Assembly: GCA_050084985.1 (NCBI GenBank)
Contig: JBITNC010000002.1
Coordinates: 18,910,001-18,974,000, forward strand
Reading direction: 5' to 3'
DNA: 64,000 nucleotides
Origin: Nageia nagi
Lineage: Eukaryota; Pinophyta
Below are positions 38,190-51,358 of this stretch, one piece after another. Position 1 is the stretch's first letter. Every line of letters starts with the position of its first letter. The translations under genes were made by a program, and so were the position numbers. The notes under the pieces are model-generated. The model was not told the origin of the DNA. It saw nothing but the letters and a program-made list of their open reading frames with translations, and did not search any database.

Positions 38190-39745
38190 TATCCTATATT
38201 GATAGCATAGTTTATCCTAACAAGAATCATAGGGTTTTTCCATATGGTTTAGTTCATGTTGTGTTTCAAATGTGGTAGGGGTGAGGTATGCATGGGTATC
38301 ATATATCATGTCTCAATTTTATCATAATCTACATAATTTATTTATATTACAAAAGATTGGTAAGAGAGTGGCACACTCATTTGTATTACAATGTTGCTCA
38401 TATGAGCATATTTGAGTGTGTAGGTCTAGGGAAATTCCTTTGGTAAGGAAATTCAATAATGATCCTACATGGTGCATTTGGGCTATACATGGGTGACTAA
38501 CAAGGTAGCATAAGGGTGTAAAGGTTTGGCAAAAGGTCATGTATGACTTAGCTGATGGTAAGACTTATTTTCAAAATGAGTTACTAGGTTTCAAATTTAT
38601 GGTTTATACACTAGCACTCTATAGAGTTTATTTTGGAAGAGGTGTCATTTATAGATCCTATGTGGCCCTACCTTATTTTCCTAATGATCCTGATTGTGAA
38701 TATGGTTGAAAATGCACACCATGTTATCTAAAGAATACAAAGAACTTCATGGATCCTTATAGACCTAGCCAAGTTATTTAATAGCTTCGAAGAAGGAAAG
38801 TGGTGTCAACGATTTGTAGGATTATAGTTAGAACATGAATGCATATGACCTATGACTCAAAATATTATAAGGTGTTTAAGAAATAGAAATATGATTAGGA
38901 ATATCCCAAATTTGATGGTTCAAGTACTAATAATGATGATGAGAAATGCAATACATAGGATGGACCATCATTTGATCAAACATACTTGACGTTGTGGGTA
39001 AGTGCTAGAATAGACTCACTTGGTATCTATACTTTAGAGGAACTAGTGGAGGCAATTGAAGGTGAGGATGATGGAGACAAGGAGGAAGAGAAAGAAGAGG
39101 ACATTCAGGAGGGAGAAGAGGCAGAGGGTAATGAGTAACCCCATGTGACTATTTCTTATGTTGAGGAGGATTTGTAACAAGAGGACACTACCCAAGGAGA
39201 GGGATGGAGAGAACCACCCATAGCTATTCCACTTTCAAAGATAGGAATGGATTGAGAATAAGCTCAATAGGTAAAGTTTTTTTACACCTATAAGTTAGCT
39301 TCAAAATATGTTAATATATTGACATGTACATTTTTTTTATCATAGATCAAACAAAATTGGAATTGGAGGTTAAGAAGATGATAAAAAAAGGAGGATAAGA
39401 TTTTGAAAATAAAAAATGCATATATGATAAATTATGAAGAATTGGATGGCATTAAGATATGGTTAACTACCCTAGAATAAGCACAAGTGACCATAAGATA
39501 ACTATAAGAGGCACAAGACAACAAGAATTTTCAACAGATGATGTATCATGTGTTAGCCAATAGTTATAAAATTAAAAATTTATTAACTAAAAAGGATATT
39601 TTAAATCTCAACTTGTAGCTCTTAAATAAAAAACTATGGTGAAAGACCCAATCTATCTAGGATGATGTCTACATCTAGGGGCACTAGAAGTGATCATGGT
39701 ACCACTAGTCATGCTAGTGTGAGGAAGGAATGAGGGGTGGTACTT
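38190..39745 (+). pseudogene. Second decayed plant-mobile-domain relic
   Basis: Related to the relic at 4.74-6.47 kb. Both contain CATATGGT... followed by GGTATGCATGGG (38292 here, 5242 there). Both then have a VLQCCSYEHI or MLQCWAHEQI motif (38380 here), matching the PMD LLQxWxWE region. After more scrambled coding sequence comes a strongly acidic Glu/Asp-rich stretch at about 39060-39140, a Lys/Glu-rich coiled-coil-like segment near 39350-39560 and a Ser/Thr/Gly-rich end (TSRGTRSDHGTTSHASVRKE) at about 39668-39730. The N-terminal GRW...THTFHL part is not recognisable. Multiple stops and frameshifts. Confidence 0.5.
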
Positions 39746-39749
39746 ATTT

Positions 39750-40400
39750 GGTATTTTTCTCATATGATATTGTATAAATTTTTTATATAATAATGTGATA
39801 TACATTTTATGTTTAACCATTTTGTTATTTAAATATTCATATAAACTATCTAAGCTTTATGGATTTTGATAGCAAGTATTATGACATGTATGTATGTTTA
39901 AAATTATATTAATGGTTATGATTGGATGACTATGAAACTTAAATTTCAAGCTAAAATAATTCATATTTTAAAAAAATTAACATAAAATTATCCAACATTG
40001 GTGTTAAATTTTTTATGGGAGAAAATATCAAACTTAGGCTTATCTATTTATACCAAGCAAACTCTTTCTAAATTATACAAAATTTTTATCATGTAACTTT
40101 CCATGTTTGAACTTGTATTAAATTTCTAAATAAGGTTTGTAGCTCTAAAGTAGATAATTTGATCATATACATTTAATATGTGAAATAACCTATTCATAAT
40201 ACTAATCCTAAAAAAGAAATGATTGCATAACTAATATATTAGGAATCCTAGCATTGTCATTGAGATGGACACATCAAAAATACATAGAAATCCAATGATA
40301 GTGTTAGGATAATAGAACAAAAATAGAACTAGGGGAATGGTATTTGATATATGAACATGATTTTGAATGAATATAACTTAACAAGATACAAGTGGCAAGC
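39750..40400. other. AT-rich spacer, nothing recognised
   Basis: No gene or element boundary seen. Confidence 0.5.
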
Positions 40401-40405
40401 TCCTC

Positions 40406-40680
40406 TTATGCATAAAAGGGTTTAATGTGCCTAGCATTGGTAGAAATGTTATTCTCTTCTCCATCAATAGTTGCCAATTTGTATGCTCCCTTAGGATATT
40501 TATTCTTGACTACATATGGAACCATTCAATTTATCTCAAATTTATCTATTTTCTTTTTCTTAGCCTCAATTTTGTCATGATTTGGTTAAAGAACCAAATC
40601 TCTAAGCTAAAACTATCTTGGTCTTATCTTCTTTACATATGCTTTCTCATCCAATTCTTCTAATTATACTAGTATTGACT
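40406..40680 (-). pseudogene. Ty3/Gypsy integrase C-terminal relic
   Basis: The minus strand from about 40670 reads LDEKAYVKKIRPR, then a few stops, then KFEINWMVPYVVKNKYPKGAYKL, a short linker and ARHIKPFYA followed by a natural-looking TAA at 40406-40408. This is the GPY/F module at the end of plant Gypsy integrase (consensus KFxPxWxGPYxVxxxxxxGAYxLxxxDGxxxxxxxNxxxLKxYY), with Val in place of the Gly of GPY. The DDE core that should lie upstream (40.7-41.2 kb) is not recognisable. A dead fragment next to the tandem array. Confidence 0.65.
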
Positions 40681-40689
40681 TACTTTTAT

Positions 40690-41190
40690 CTTGATTAATA
40701 TTGACCTCTAATGCAAGTTTAAAGATGGCTGATGAAGCCACTATGTCATTAGTTATCTATTGTCTAGCATTCTCATTGGAAAGGGTATTACCACTATCAT
40801 GAGAATCTACACTCACACTATTTATACTAAAAGGCCTCATATCTTTTGTAACCTTTTATATATTTGCAAAGAATCCCAAATTTATCTTTGTTGGTGTAAG
40901 GGTCATGTTATTAAGAGGTTTGAAGATTCTTGAAATCCACTAGAAAGTTGCAACTTTTATTATTTGATAACCTCTACATCCTCTTCAATGATATTAACAA
41001 CATAGGTTTTCTCCTCAATTGGTAACTAACTTAGAAACTTCACAAACTTGTACCAATTTACTTCCAAACTCATGATTTTCTTGAAAGTATTCTCATTGTT
41101 TGATTTTTCCATACTATCTTCTTCAACTATAATGGGAGGGATATTTTGATTTGTTGGGATTTTTGCATCTTCACTGTTTGATTCATTCCT
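40690..41190. other. Decayed sequence left of the tandem array
   Basis: Probably further remains of the Gypsy element on the minus strand, but no frame is long enough to assign. Confidence 0.35.
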
Positions 41191-44100
41191 TTGATTTACT
41201 ATTTTTCTTAAGCTCTATGTGCTTGCTATTGATATTTCCCTATCTTAAGTACTTTTGTTAGTGGACTCTTTCTATATTAATCCTTATGATTTCTCAACCT
41301 GATGCTTCTTACAGATTCACTCACTTCGACTTTGATATTGAAAATTAATATGCGTTCTAGCAATTTTTCTTCTCTTTAGAGCTTTCTTAAATTTAGGGTT
41401 ATTAGGCTCACAACAAATATACACATTTTCATTGATAGTAACATAAAATATTTTTAGAACGTAGTGTGTGAACAAGACCTTGAATATGTTTGACATTATA
41501 TAAAAATTTATGTAGGTTTGAGAATATTTATTTTCAATCTAAATTAAGAGATGGATATGCTATAAAAAGGTGGACACCAATTTGTTATAATATTTTTAGA
41601 TACCCCTAGGATAACTTTAGGAAACTATGATAAAATATATAATATGTGATCATGTATTATCCTAGTTATTTAACTTAGATAAACATGAGATAATAGAAAA
41701 TAAAAGGAAACAAATAATAACCTAATAACATATGTTACAATGAATTAAAAATTTAGGCTATTGGATCCAAATAAAAATAATAATGATGCACACACTAAAC
41801 AAAAAGGTATCAAGTGAAAGATAAATACATGTACTTTCTTAACTAGGAGAAGTTGATTATATGCAGACAAGAAATTGTTGAATATAAGTGACCTTTATGT
41901 GGAAACCCCATAGAGAACAATAGAAAGAATAATATAATAAATGCTTACAACAACACGAACATGAGGGCCCAAATGACATCTTAGGAATGCATGATAGTGC
42001 ATATGCTATGCATTCAATTGAGTAGATTTTACCATAAAGGATAATCACAACATAATATTAACAAGTTAGGTCAAACATATAGTTGCAAAAAATGCAATAA
42101 TAAATATTCTTGGGGTAACAAGATCCCAATGTCGATAGGTAGAATTAAGAAACACTTAAACTTTCAAGTGGTACTAGTCATCAAGATATCCTCCAATTAC
42201 CCTTTAGGAAGGCTAGTAGTGATGTTGGGTTACCTAGCACAAGAACAAAAATATTACGTGAGAAAGGACTAATAAAATATCATTAATGTGATATGAGATC
42301 AATATAATATAATAGCTAAGTGGTTCCACTTTAGGGTGACCAAAATTATGTGTCAATAGGACATTTTATGATTCTACGATAATAAGACAAAATATTTTTA
42401 AACATAAATTACCCATTTATATATAGATGTCCTTTATTATAAATATAAAAAATATAAAATTTCTTAAAGTCATTAAGGTTGGATTCCAAGGAAGATAATA
42501 TCATTCTTTCGTAATTAAATGATTAGGTACTTGTAATTTTTAGAGAATAAGTTTTTGATATGTAATTAGAGAAGAAAATAAAATATTCTAAGTGAGGGGA
42601 CAATGAATATTGAAAACTTACCTCTAAGGGTCAAATGTTGAATAAATATAAATTAATATACTTCAACAGGGTGAATATACAATATCCTCATCTTTATTCC
42701 CAAAAATATTTTTAGAATGGAAAAACTTCATGCTGGAGAAATCTAACAAAAAAAATTGATTTTAAACATGCATTTCATAATTTTATTTATGATCTAACTT
42801 GATGATTTACCTTTTATCTTAGTGATATAGTATTTTGCAAATAGTTTTTGTACTTATTTATTTTAGTATCTTTGGAAAATTTTTATATACCTTTACATTA
42901 TCTATGTTAATAATCTTCTTCTATCATGATTTGATTTACTATTTTTCTTAAGCTCTATGTGCTTGCTATTGAGATTTGCCTATCTTGTTAATAATCTTCT
43001 TCTATCATGATTTGATTTACTATTTTTCTTAAGCTCTATGTGCTCGCTATTGAGATTTGCCTATCTTAAGTACTTTTGTCAGTGGACTCTTTCTATATTA
43101 ATCCTTATGATTTTTCAACCTGATGCTTCTTACGGATTCGCTCACTTTGACTTTGATATTGAAAATTAATATGTGTTCTAGAAATTTTTCTTCTCTTGAG
43201 AGCTTTCTTAAATTTAGGTTTATTAGGCTCACAACAAATATACACATAGTCATTGATAGTAACATAAAATATTTTTAGAACATAGTGTGTGAACAAGACC
43301 TTGAATATGTTTGACATTATATAACATTTATGTAGGTTTGAGAATATTTATTTTCAATCTAAATTAAGATATGGATATGCTATAAAAAGGTGGACACCAA
43401 TTTGTTATAATATTTTTAGATACCCTAGGATAACTTGATAGGAAACTATGATAAAATATATAATATGTGATCATGTATTATCCTAGTTATCAACTTAGAT
43501 AAACATGAGATAATAGAAAATAAAAGGAAACAAATAATAACCTAATAACATATGTTACAATGAATTAAAAATTTAGGCTATTGGATCCAAATAAAAATAA
43601 TAATGATGCACACACTAAACAAAAGGAATCGAGTGAAAGATAAATAAATGAACTATCTTACCTAGGAGAAGTTGATTATATGCAGACAAGAAATTGTTGA
43701 ATATAAGTGACCTTTATGTAGAAACCCCATAGATCATACTAGAAAGAATAATATAATAAATGCTTGCAACAACACGAACATGAGGGCCCAAATGACATCT
43801 TAGGAATGCATGATAGCGCATATGCTATCCATTCAATCGAGTAGATTTTACCATAAAGGATAATCACAACATAATATTAACAAGTTACGTCAAACATATA
43901 GTTGCAAAAAATGCAATAATAAATATTCTTGGGGTAACAAGATCCCAATGTCAGTAGGTAGAATTAAGAAACACTTAAACTTTCAAGTGGTACTAGTTAT
44001 CAAGATATCCTCCAATTACCCTTTAGGAAGGCTAGTAGCGATGTTGGGTTACCTAGCACAAGAATAAAAAGATTACATGAGAAAGGACTAATAAAATATC

Positions 44101-47100
44101 ATTAATGTGATATGAGATCAATATAATATAATAGCTAAGTGGTTCCACTTTAGAATGACCAAAATTATGTGTCAATAGGACCTTTTATGATTCTACGATA
44201 ATAAGACAAAATATTTTTAAACATAAATTACCCATTTATATATAGATGTCCTTTATTATCAATATAAAAAATATAAAATTTCTTAAAGTCATTAAGGTTG
44301 GATTCCAAGGAAGATAATATCATTCTTTCGTAATTAAATGATTAGGTACTTGTAATTTTTAGAGATAAGTTTTTGATATGTAATTAGAGAAGAAAATAAA
44401 ATATTCTAAGTGAGGGGACAATGAATATTGAAAACTTACCTCTAAGGGTCAAATGTTGAATAAATATAAATTAATATACTTCAACAGGGTGAATATACAA
44501 TATCCTCATCTTTATTCCCAAAAATATTTTTAGAATGGAAAAACTTCATGCTGGAGAAATCTAACAAAAAAAATTGATTTTAAACATGCATTTCATAATT
44601 TTATTTATGATCTAACTTGATGATTTACCTTTTATCTTAGTGATATATTATTTTGCAAATAGTTTTTGTACTTATTTATTTTAGTATCTTTGGAAAAATT
44701 TTATATACCTTTACATTATCTATGTTAATAATCTTCTTCTATTATGATTTGATTTACTATTTTTCTTAAGCTCTATGTGCTTGCTATTGAGATTTGCCTA
44801 TCTTGTTAATAATATTCTTCTATCATGATTTGATTTACTATTTTCTTAAGCTCTATGTGCTCGCTATTGAGATTTGCCTATCTTAAGTACTTTTGTCAGT
44901 GGACTCTTTCTATATTAATCCTTATGATTTTTCAACCTGATGCTTCTTACGGATTCGCTCACTTTGACTTTGATATTGAAAATTAATATGTGTTCTAGAA
45001 ATTTTTCTTCTCTTGAGAGCTTTCTTAAATTTAGGTTTATTAGGCTCACAACAAATATACACATTGTCATTGATAGTAACATAAAATATTTTTAGAACAT
45101 AGTGTGTGAACAAGACCTTGAATATGTTTGACATTATATAACATTTATGTAGGTTTGAGAATATTTATTTTCGATCTAAATTAAGATATGGATATGCTAT
45201 AAAAAGGTGGACACCAATTTGTTATAATATTTTTAGATACCCCTAGGATAACTTGATAGGAAACTATGATAAAATATATAATATGTGATCATGTATTATC
45301 CTAGTTATCAACTTAGATAAACATGAGATAATAGAAAATAAAAGGAAAAAAATAATAACCTAATAACATATGTTACAATGAATTAAAAATTTAGGCTATT
45401 GGATCCAAATAAAAATAATAATGATGCACACACTAAACAAAAAGGAATCGAGTGAAAGATAAAATAAATGTACTATCTTACCTAGGAGAAGTTGATTATA
45501 TGCAGACAAGAAATTGTTGAATATAAGTGACCTTTATGTAGAAACCCCATAGATCATAATAGAAAGAATAATATAATAAATGCTTGCAACAACACGAACA
45601 TGAGGGCCCAAATGACATCTTAGGAATGCATGATAGCGCATATGATATCCATTCAATCGAGTAGATTTTACCATAAAGGATAATCACAACATAATATTAA
45701 CAAGTTAGGTCAAACATATAGTTGCAAAAAATGCAATAATAAATATTCTTGGGGTAACAAGATCCCAATGTCAGTAGGTAGAATTAAGAAACACTTAAAC
45801 TTTCAAGTGGTACTAGTTATCAAGATATCCTCCAATTACCCTTTAGGAAGGCTAGTAGCGATGTTGGGTTACCTAGCACAAGAATAAAAAGATTAAATGA
45901 GAAAGGACTAAGAAAATATCATTAATGTGATATGAGATCAATATAATATAATAGCTAAGTGGTTCCACTTTAGGGTGACAAAATTAGGTGTCAATAGGAC
46001 CTTTTATGATTCTATGATAATAAGATAAAATATTTTTAAACATAAATTACCCATTTATATATATATGTCCTTTATGATCAATATGAAAAATATAAAATTT
46101 CTTAAAGTCATTAAGGTTGGATGCCAAGGAAGATAATATCATTCTTTCGTAATTGAATGATTAGGTACTTGTAATTTTTAGAGAATAAGTTTTGGATATG
46201 TAATTAGTGAAGAAAATAATATATTCTAAGTGAGGGGACAATGAATATTGAAAACTTACCTCTAAGGGTCAAATGTTGAATAAATATAAATTAATATACT
46301 TCAATAGGGTGAATATAAAATATCCTCATCTTTATTCCCAAAAATATTTTTAGAATGGAAAAACTTCATGCAAGAGAACTCTAACAAAAAAAATTGATTT
46401 TAAACATGCCTTTCATAATTTTATTTATGATCTAACTTGATGATTTACCTTTTATCTTAGTGATATAGTATTTTGTAAATAGTTTTTGTACTTATTTATT
46501 TTAGTATCTTTGGAAAATTTATATATAATTTTACATTATCTATGTTAATAATCTTCTTCTATCATAATTTGATTTACTATTTTTCTTAAGCTCTATGTGC
46601 TTGCTATTGAGATTTCCCTATCTTAAGTACTAGTGGACTCTTTCTATATTAATCCTTATGATTTCTCAACCTGATGCTTCTTACAGATTCACTCACTTCG
46701 ACTTTGATATTGAAAATTAATATGCGTTCTAGCAATTTTTCTTCTCTTTAGAGCTTTCTTAAATTTAGGGTTATTAGGCTCACAACAAATATACACATTT
46801 TCATTGATAGTAACATTAAATATTTTTAGAACGTAGTGTGTGAACAAGACCTTGAATATGTTTGACATTATATAAAAATTTATGTAGGTTTGAGAATATT
46901 TATTTTCAATCTAAATTAAGAGATGGATATGCTATAAAAAGGTGGACACCAATTTGTTATAATATTTTTAGATACCCCTAGGATAACTTTAGGAAACTAT
47001 GATAAAATATATAATATGTGATCATGTATTATCCTAGTTATTTAACTTAGATAAACATGAGATAATAGAAAATAAAAGGAAACAAATAATAACCTAATAA

Positions 47101-50045
47101 CATATGTTACAATGAATTAAAAATTTAGGCTATTGGATCCAAATAAAAATAATAATGATGCACACACTAAACAAAAAGGTATCAAGTGAAAGATAAATAC
47201 ATGTACTTTCTTAACTAGGAGAAGTTGATTATATGCAGACAAGAAATTGTTGAATATAAGTGACCTTTATGTCGAAACCCCATAGAGCACAATAGAAAGA
47301 ATAATATAATAAATGCTTACAACAACACGAACATGAGGGCCCAAATGACATCTTAGGAATGCATGATAGTGCATATGCTATGCATTCAATTGAGTAGATT
47401 TTACCATAAAGGATAATCACAACATAATATTAACAAGTTAGGTCAAACATATAGCTGCAAAAAATGCAATAATAAATATTCTTGGGGTAACAAGATCCCA
47501 ATGTCTATAGGCAGCATTAAAAAACACTTAAACTTTCAAGTGGTACTAGTTCTCAAGATATCCTCCAATTACCCTTTAGGAAGGCTAGTAGCGACGTTGG
47601 GTTACCTAGCACAAGAATAAAAAGATTACATGAGAAAGGACTAATAAAATATCATTAATGGGATATGAGATCAATATAATATAATAGCTAAGTGGTTCCA
47701 CTTTAGGGTGACCAAAATTATGTGTCAATAGGACCTTTTATGATTCTACGATAATAAGATAAAATATTTTTAAACATAAATTACCCATTTATATATATAT
47801 GTCCTTTATGATCAATATGGAAAATATAAAATTTCTTAAAGTCATTAAGGTTGGATGCCAAGGAAGATAATATCATTCTTTCGTAATTGAATGATTAGGT
47901 ACTTTAATTTTTAGAGAATAAGTTTTGGATATGTAATTAGTGAAGAAAATAAAATATTCTAAGTGAGGGGACAATGAATATTGAAAACTTACCTCTAAGG
48001 GTCAAATGTTGAATAAATATAAATTAATATACTTCAACAGGGTGAATATACAATATCCTCATCTTTATTCCCAAAAATATTTTTAGAATGGAAAAACTTC
48101 ATGCTGGAGAAATCTAACAAAAAAAATTGATTTTAAACATGCATTTCATAATTTTATTTATGATCTAACTTGATGATTTACCTTTTATCTTAGTGATATA
48201 GTATTTTGCAAATAGTTTTTGTACTTATTTATTTTAGTATCTTTGGAAAATTTTTATATACTTTTACATTATGTATGTTAATAATCTTCTTCTATCATGA
48301 TTTGATTTACTATTTTTCTTAAGCTCTATGTGCTTGCTATTGAGATTTCCCTATCTTAAGTACTTTTTTCAGTGGACTCTTTCTATATTAATCCTTATGA
48401 TTTTTCAACCTGATGCTTCTTACGAATTCGCTCACTTCGACTTTGATATTGAAAATTAATATGTGTTCTAGCAATTTTTCTTCTCTTGAGAGCTTTCTTA
48501 AATTTAGGTTTATTAGGCTCACAACAAATATACACATTTTCATTGATAGTAACATAAAATATTTTTAGAACATAGTGTGTGAACAAGACCTTGACTATGT
48601 TTAACATTATATAAAATTTTATGTAGGTTTGAGAATATTTATTTTCAATCTAAATTAAGAGATGGATATGCTACAAAAAGGTGGACACCAATTTGTTATA
48701 ATATTTTTAGATACCCCTAGGATAACTTGATAGGAAACTATGATAAAATATATAATATGTGATCATGTATTATCCTAGTTATTTAACTTAGATAAACATG
48801 AGATAATAGAAAATAAAAGGAAACAAATAATAACCTAATAACATACGTTACAATGAATTAAAAATTTAGGCTATTGGATCCAAATAAAAATAATAATGAT
48901 GCGTACACTAAACAAAAAGGGATCGAGTGAAAGATAAATACATTTACTATCTTACCTAGGAGAAGTTGATTATATGTAGACAAGAAATTGTTGAGTATAA
49001 GTGACTTTTATGTGGAAACCCCATAGAGCACAATAGAAAGAATAATGTAATAAATGCTTGTAACAACACGAACATGAGGGCCCAAATGACATCTCAAGAA
49101 TGCATGATAGCACATATGCTATCCGTTCAATCGAGTAGATTTTACCATAAAGGATAATCACAACATAATATTAACAAGTTAGGTCAAACATATAGTTGCA
49201 AAAAATGCAATAATAAATATTCTTGGGGTAACAAGATCCCAATGTCTGTAGGCAGCATTAAGAAACACTTGAACTTTCAAGTGGTACTAGTTATAAAGAT
49301 ATCCTCCATTTACCCTTTCGGAAGGCTAGTAGCGACGTTGGGTTACCTAGCACAAGAATAAAAAGATTACATGAGAAAGGACTAATAAAATATCATTAAT
49401 GTGATATGAGATCAATATAATATAATAGCTAAGTGGTTCCACTTTAGGGTGACCAAAATTAGGTGTCAATAGGACCTTTTATGATTCTATGATAATAATA
49501 TATAATATTTTTAAACATAAATTACCCATTTATATATAGATGTCCTTTATGATCAATATGAAAAATATAAAATTTCTTAAAGTCATTAAGGTTGGATGCC
49601 AAGGAAGATAATATCATTCTTTCGTAATTGAATGATTAGGTACTTGTAATTTTTAGAGAATAAGTTTTGGATATGTAATTAGAGAAGAAAATAAAATATT
49701 CTAAGTGAGGGGACAATGAATATTGAAAACTTACCTCTAAGGGTCAAATGTTGAATAAATATAAATTAATAAACTTCAACAGGGTGAATATACAATATCC
49801 TCATCTTTATTCCCAAAAATATTTTTAGAATGAAAAAACTTCATGCAAGAGAACTCTAACAAAAAAATTGATTTTAAACATGCATTTGATAATTTTATTT
49901 ATGATCTAACTTGATGATTTACCTTTTATCTTAGTGATATCGTATTTTGCAAATAGTTTTTGTACTTATTTATTTTAGTATCTTTGGAAATTTTATATAT
50001 ACTTTTACATTATCTATTTTAATAATCTACTTCTGTCATGATTTG
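41191..50045. repeat. Tandem array of five 1.73-1.82 kb units
   Basis: Five head-to-tail units marked by TTGATTTACTATTTTTCTTAAG (the third carries a shorter T-run): U1 from 41191, U2 from 42931, U3 from 44749, U4 from 46569, U5 from 48302, ending near 50045 (periods about 1740, 1818, 1820, 1733 and 1743). Divergence is a few per cent by eye. U2 and U3 alone carry an extra 81-bp internal duplication at their start (second copies at 43012 and 44830). Minus-strand frames of 70 and 63 codons recur in most units but carry disabling changes in others and look like passengers. I recognise no gene, LTR or known satellite. Flanks: Gypsy integrase relic on the left, AT-rich DNA on the right. Confidence 0.95.
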
Positions 50046-51099
50046 ATTATCTATGATAGCTTGATGACTTGACTATTAATGATATGATGAACTAGCAACC
50101 ATATATGTAATGTTGTTATATCTTTTGACTCAAATATCACCATTTGGTTAAGTCAATCAATTAACCATGAGTTCTTTAATATTATACATGATATTGTAAT
50201 TATTATATATTTGATAGAATGTGAAACTAAGATATTTTTTGAGTTTCATGGTGGCAACTTCAAGATAAATAGAATCATGTTTAACTATTATTACTATAGG
50301 ATAAAGAAATTTAAAAATATTCAAGAGAATGAAATTAATCATTATAGTTACATTATATGTAGAACCTTGAAAAATATAGACTAGCTAAAAAATATTAGTG
50401 GAAGACTTAAGGTCACTTCGATGTTTATAAAGGAGAACCTCTTCTTTGTTGATGCTTATTTCAATATTTTTTGCAGTTTATTATATATCACAAATGGAAC
50501 CCCTTCTCCAAACATAGCATACCCAACCACTTTTGGACTTCTATTATTTGATAGTTTGGATTAGGCTATAGCAAGATACTATTTTTCTTATTCTAAATGA
50601 TGATGTTATGAAAATTACAAATTGCAAATAATATTATTGAATTATTTTCAAGCAATTATAATATCAAAAATAGAAGCTAGAGTACTATGAAAACATCATT
50701 GATACATAATATAATATTTATCATATCCACATAAGATTATTTATTTTAATAATAATGATTACCAAATTAAAAACTTAAACAAGTAGATGGATAGTACCAT
50801 GAAAGAACTTGTAAGCTTGGTAACCTAAATGACATAGACATAACATTCATTTTCTCTTTATTTTTCCATTTTACAAAGATATTAGATAAAACTATAGTAA
50901 TATCTAAAAGCATAATCTTATTTATGAATTAAATCATCGTATCACATTCTTCTACTGTTCTCTGATTCCTAAATATAAGTAATAAATATTTTAAAACTAC
51001 ATAATTCTCGTAGATAAATTTTTAATAAAATTAAAATATTGAAATTTTCTTCCAAAAAAACTTGTAATTGCTCCACGTCACTACATAGTGATGCAAATT
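50046..51099. other. AT-rich stretch between the array and island 2
   Basis: No gene recognised. A minus-strand frame of 61 codons at 50157-50342 is hydrophobic, low in complexity and probably chance. Confidence 0.5.
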
Positions 51100-51258
51100 T
51101 ATTTTTGAAAAGCCTGCCACCGGATAAAAAGATGCCAGTATTTATTTCTTACAGAGTAGAATTTAATTCGTAGATTTCGAAAACGTGCAAGAAAGAATGG
51201 ATAACTGTGTGCTTGTTGGATTTGTTTCCTTTCATCCTATTATCTTTCTACAGTTATT

Positions 51259-51358
51259 CTTGGAGAGTATTAAATAGATTGTCAATTACTATTATATACT
51301 ATTTTATGGCACAAGAAGCTATCGACCTTGGAGAGTATTAAATAGATTGTCAATTACT
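51259..51358 (+). repeat. 33-bp direct repeat, 68 bp apart
   Basis: A sequence starting CTTGGAGAGTATTAAATAGA is present at 51259 and again, identical for about 33 bp, at 51327. It is absent as a repeat in island 1, so it arose after the islands separated. Confidence 0.85.

Noticed and set aside
43105-49161. Recurring 70- and 63-codon minus-strand frames in the tandem units as a gene family
   Set aside because: Units U1 and U4 carry stops or changes in the 70-codon frame, the frames have no recognisable motif, and equal conservation of non-frame sequence suggests they repeat only because the unit repeats.
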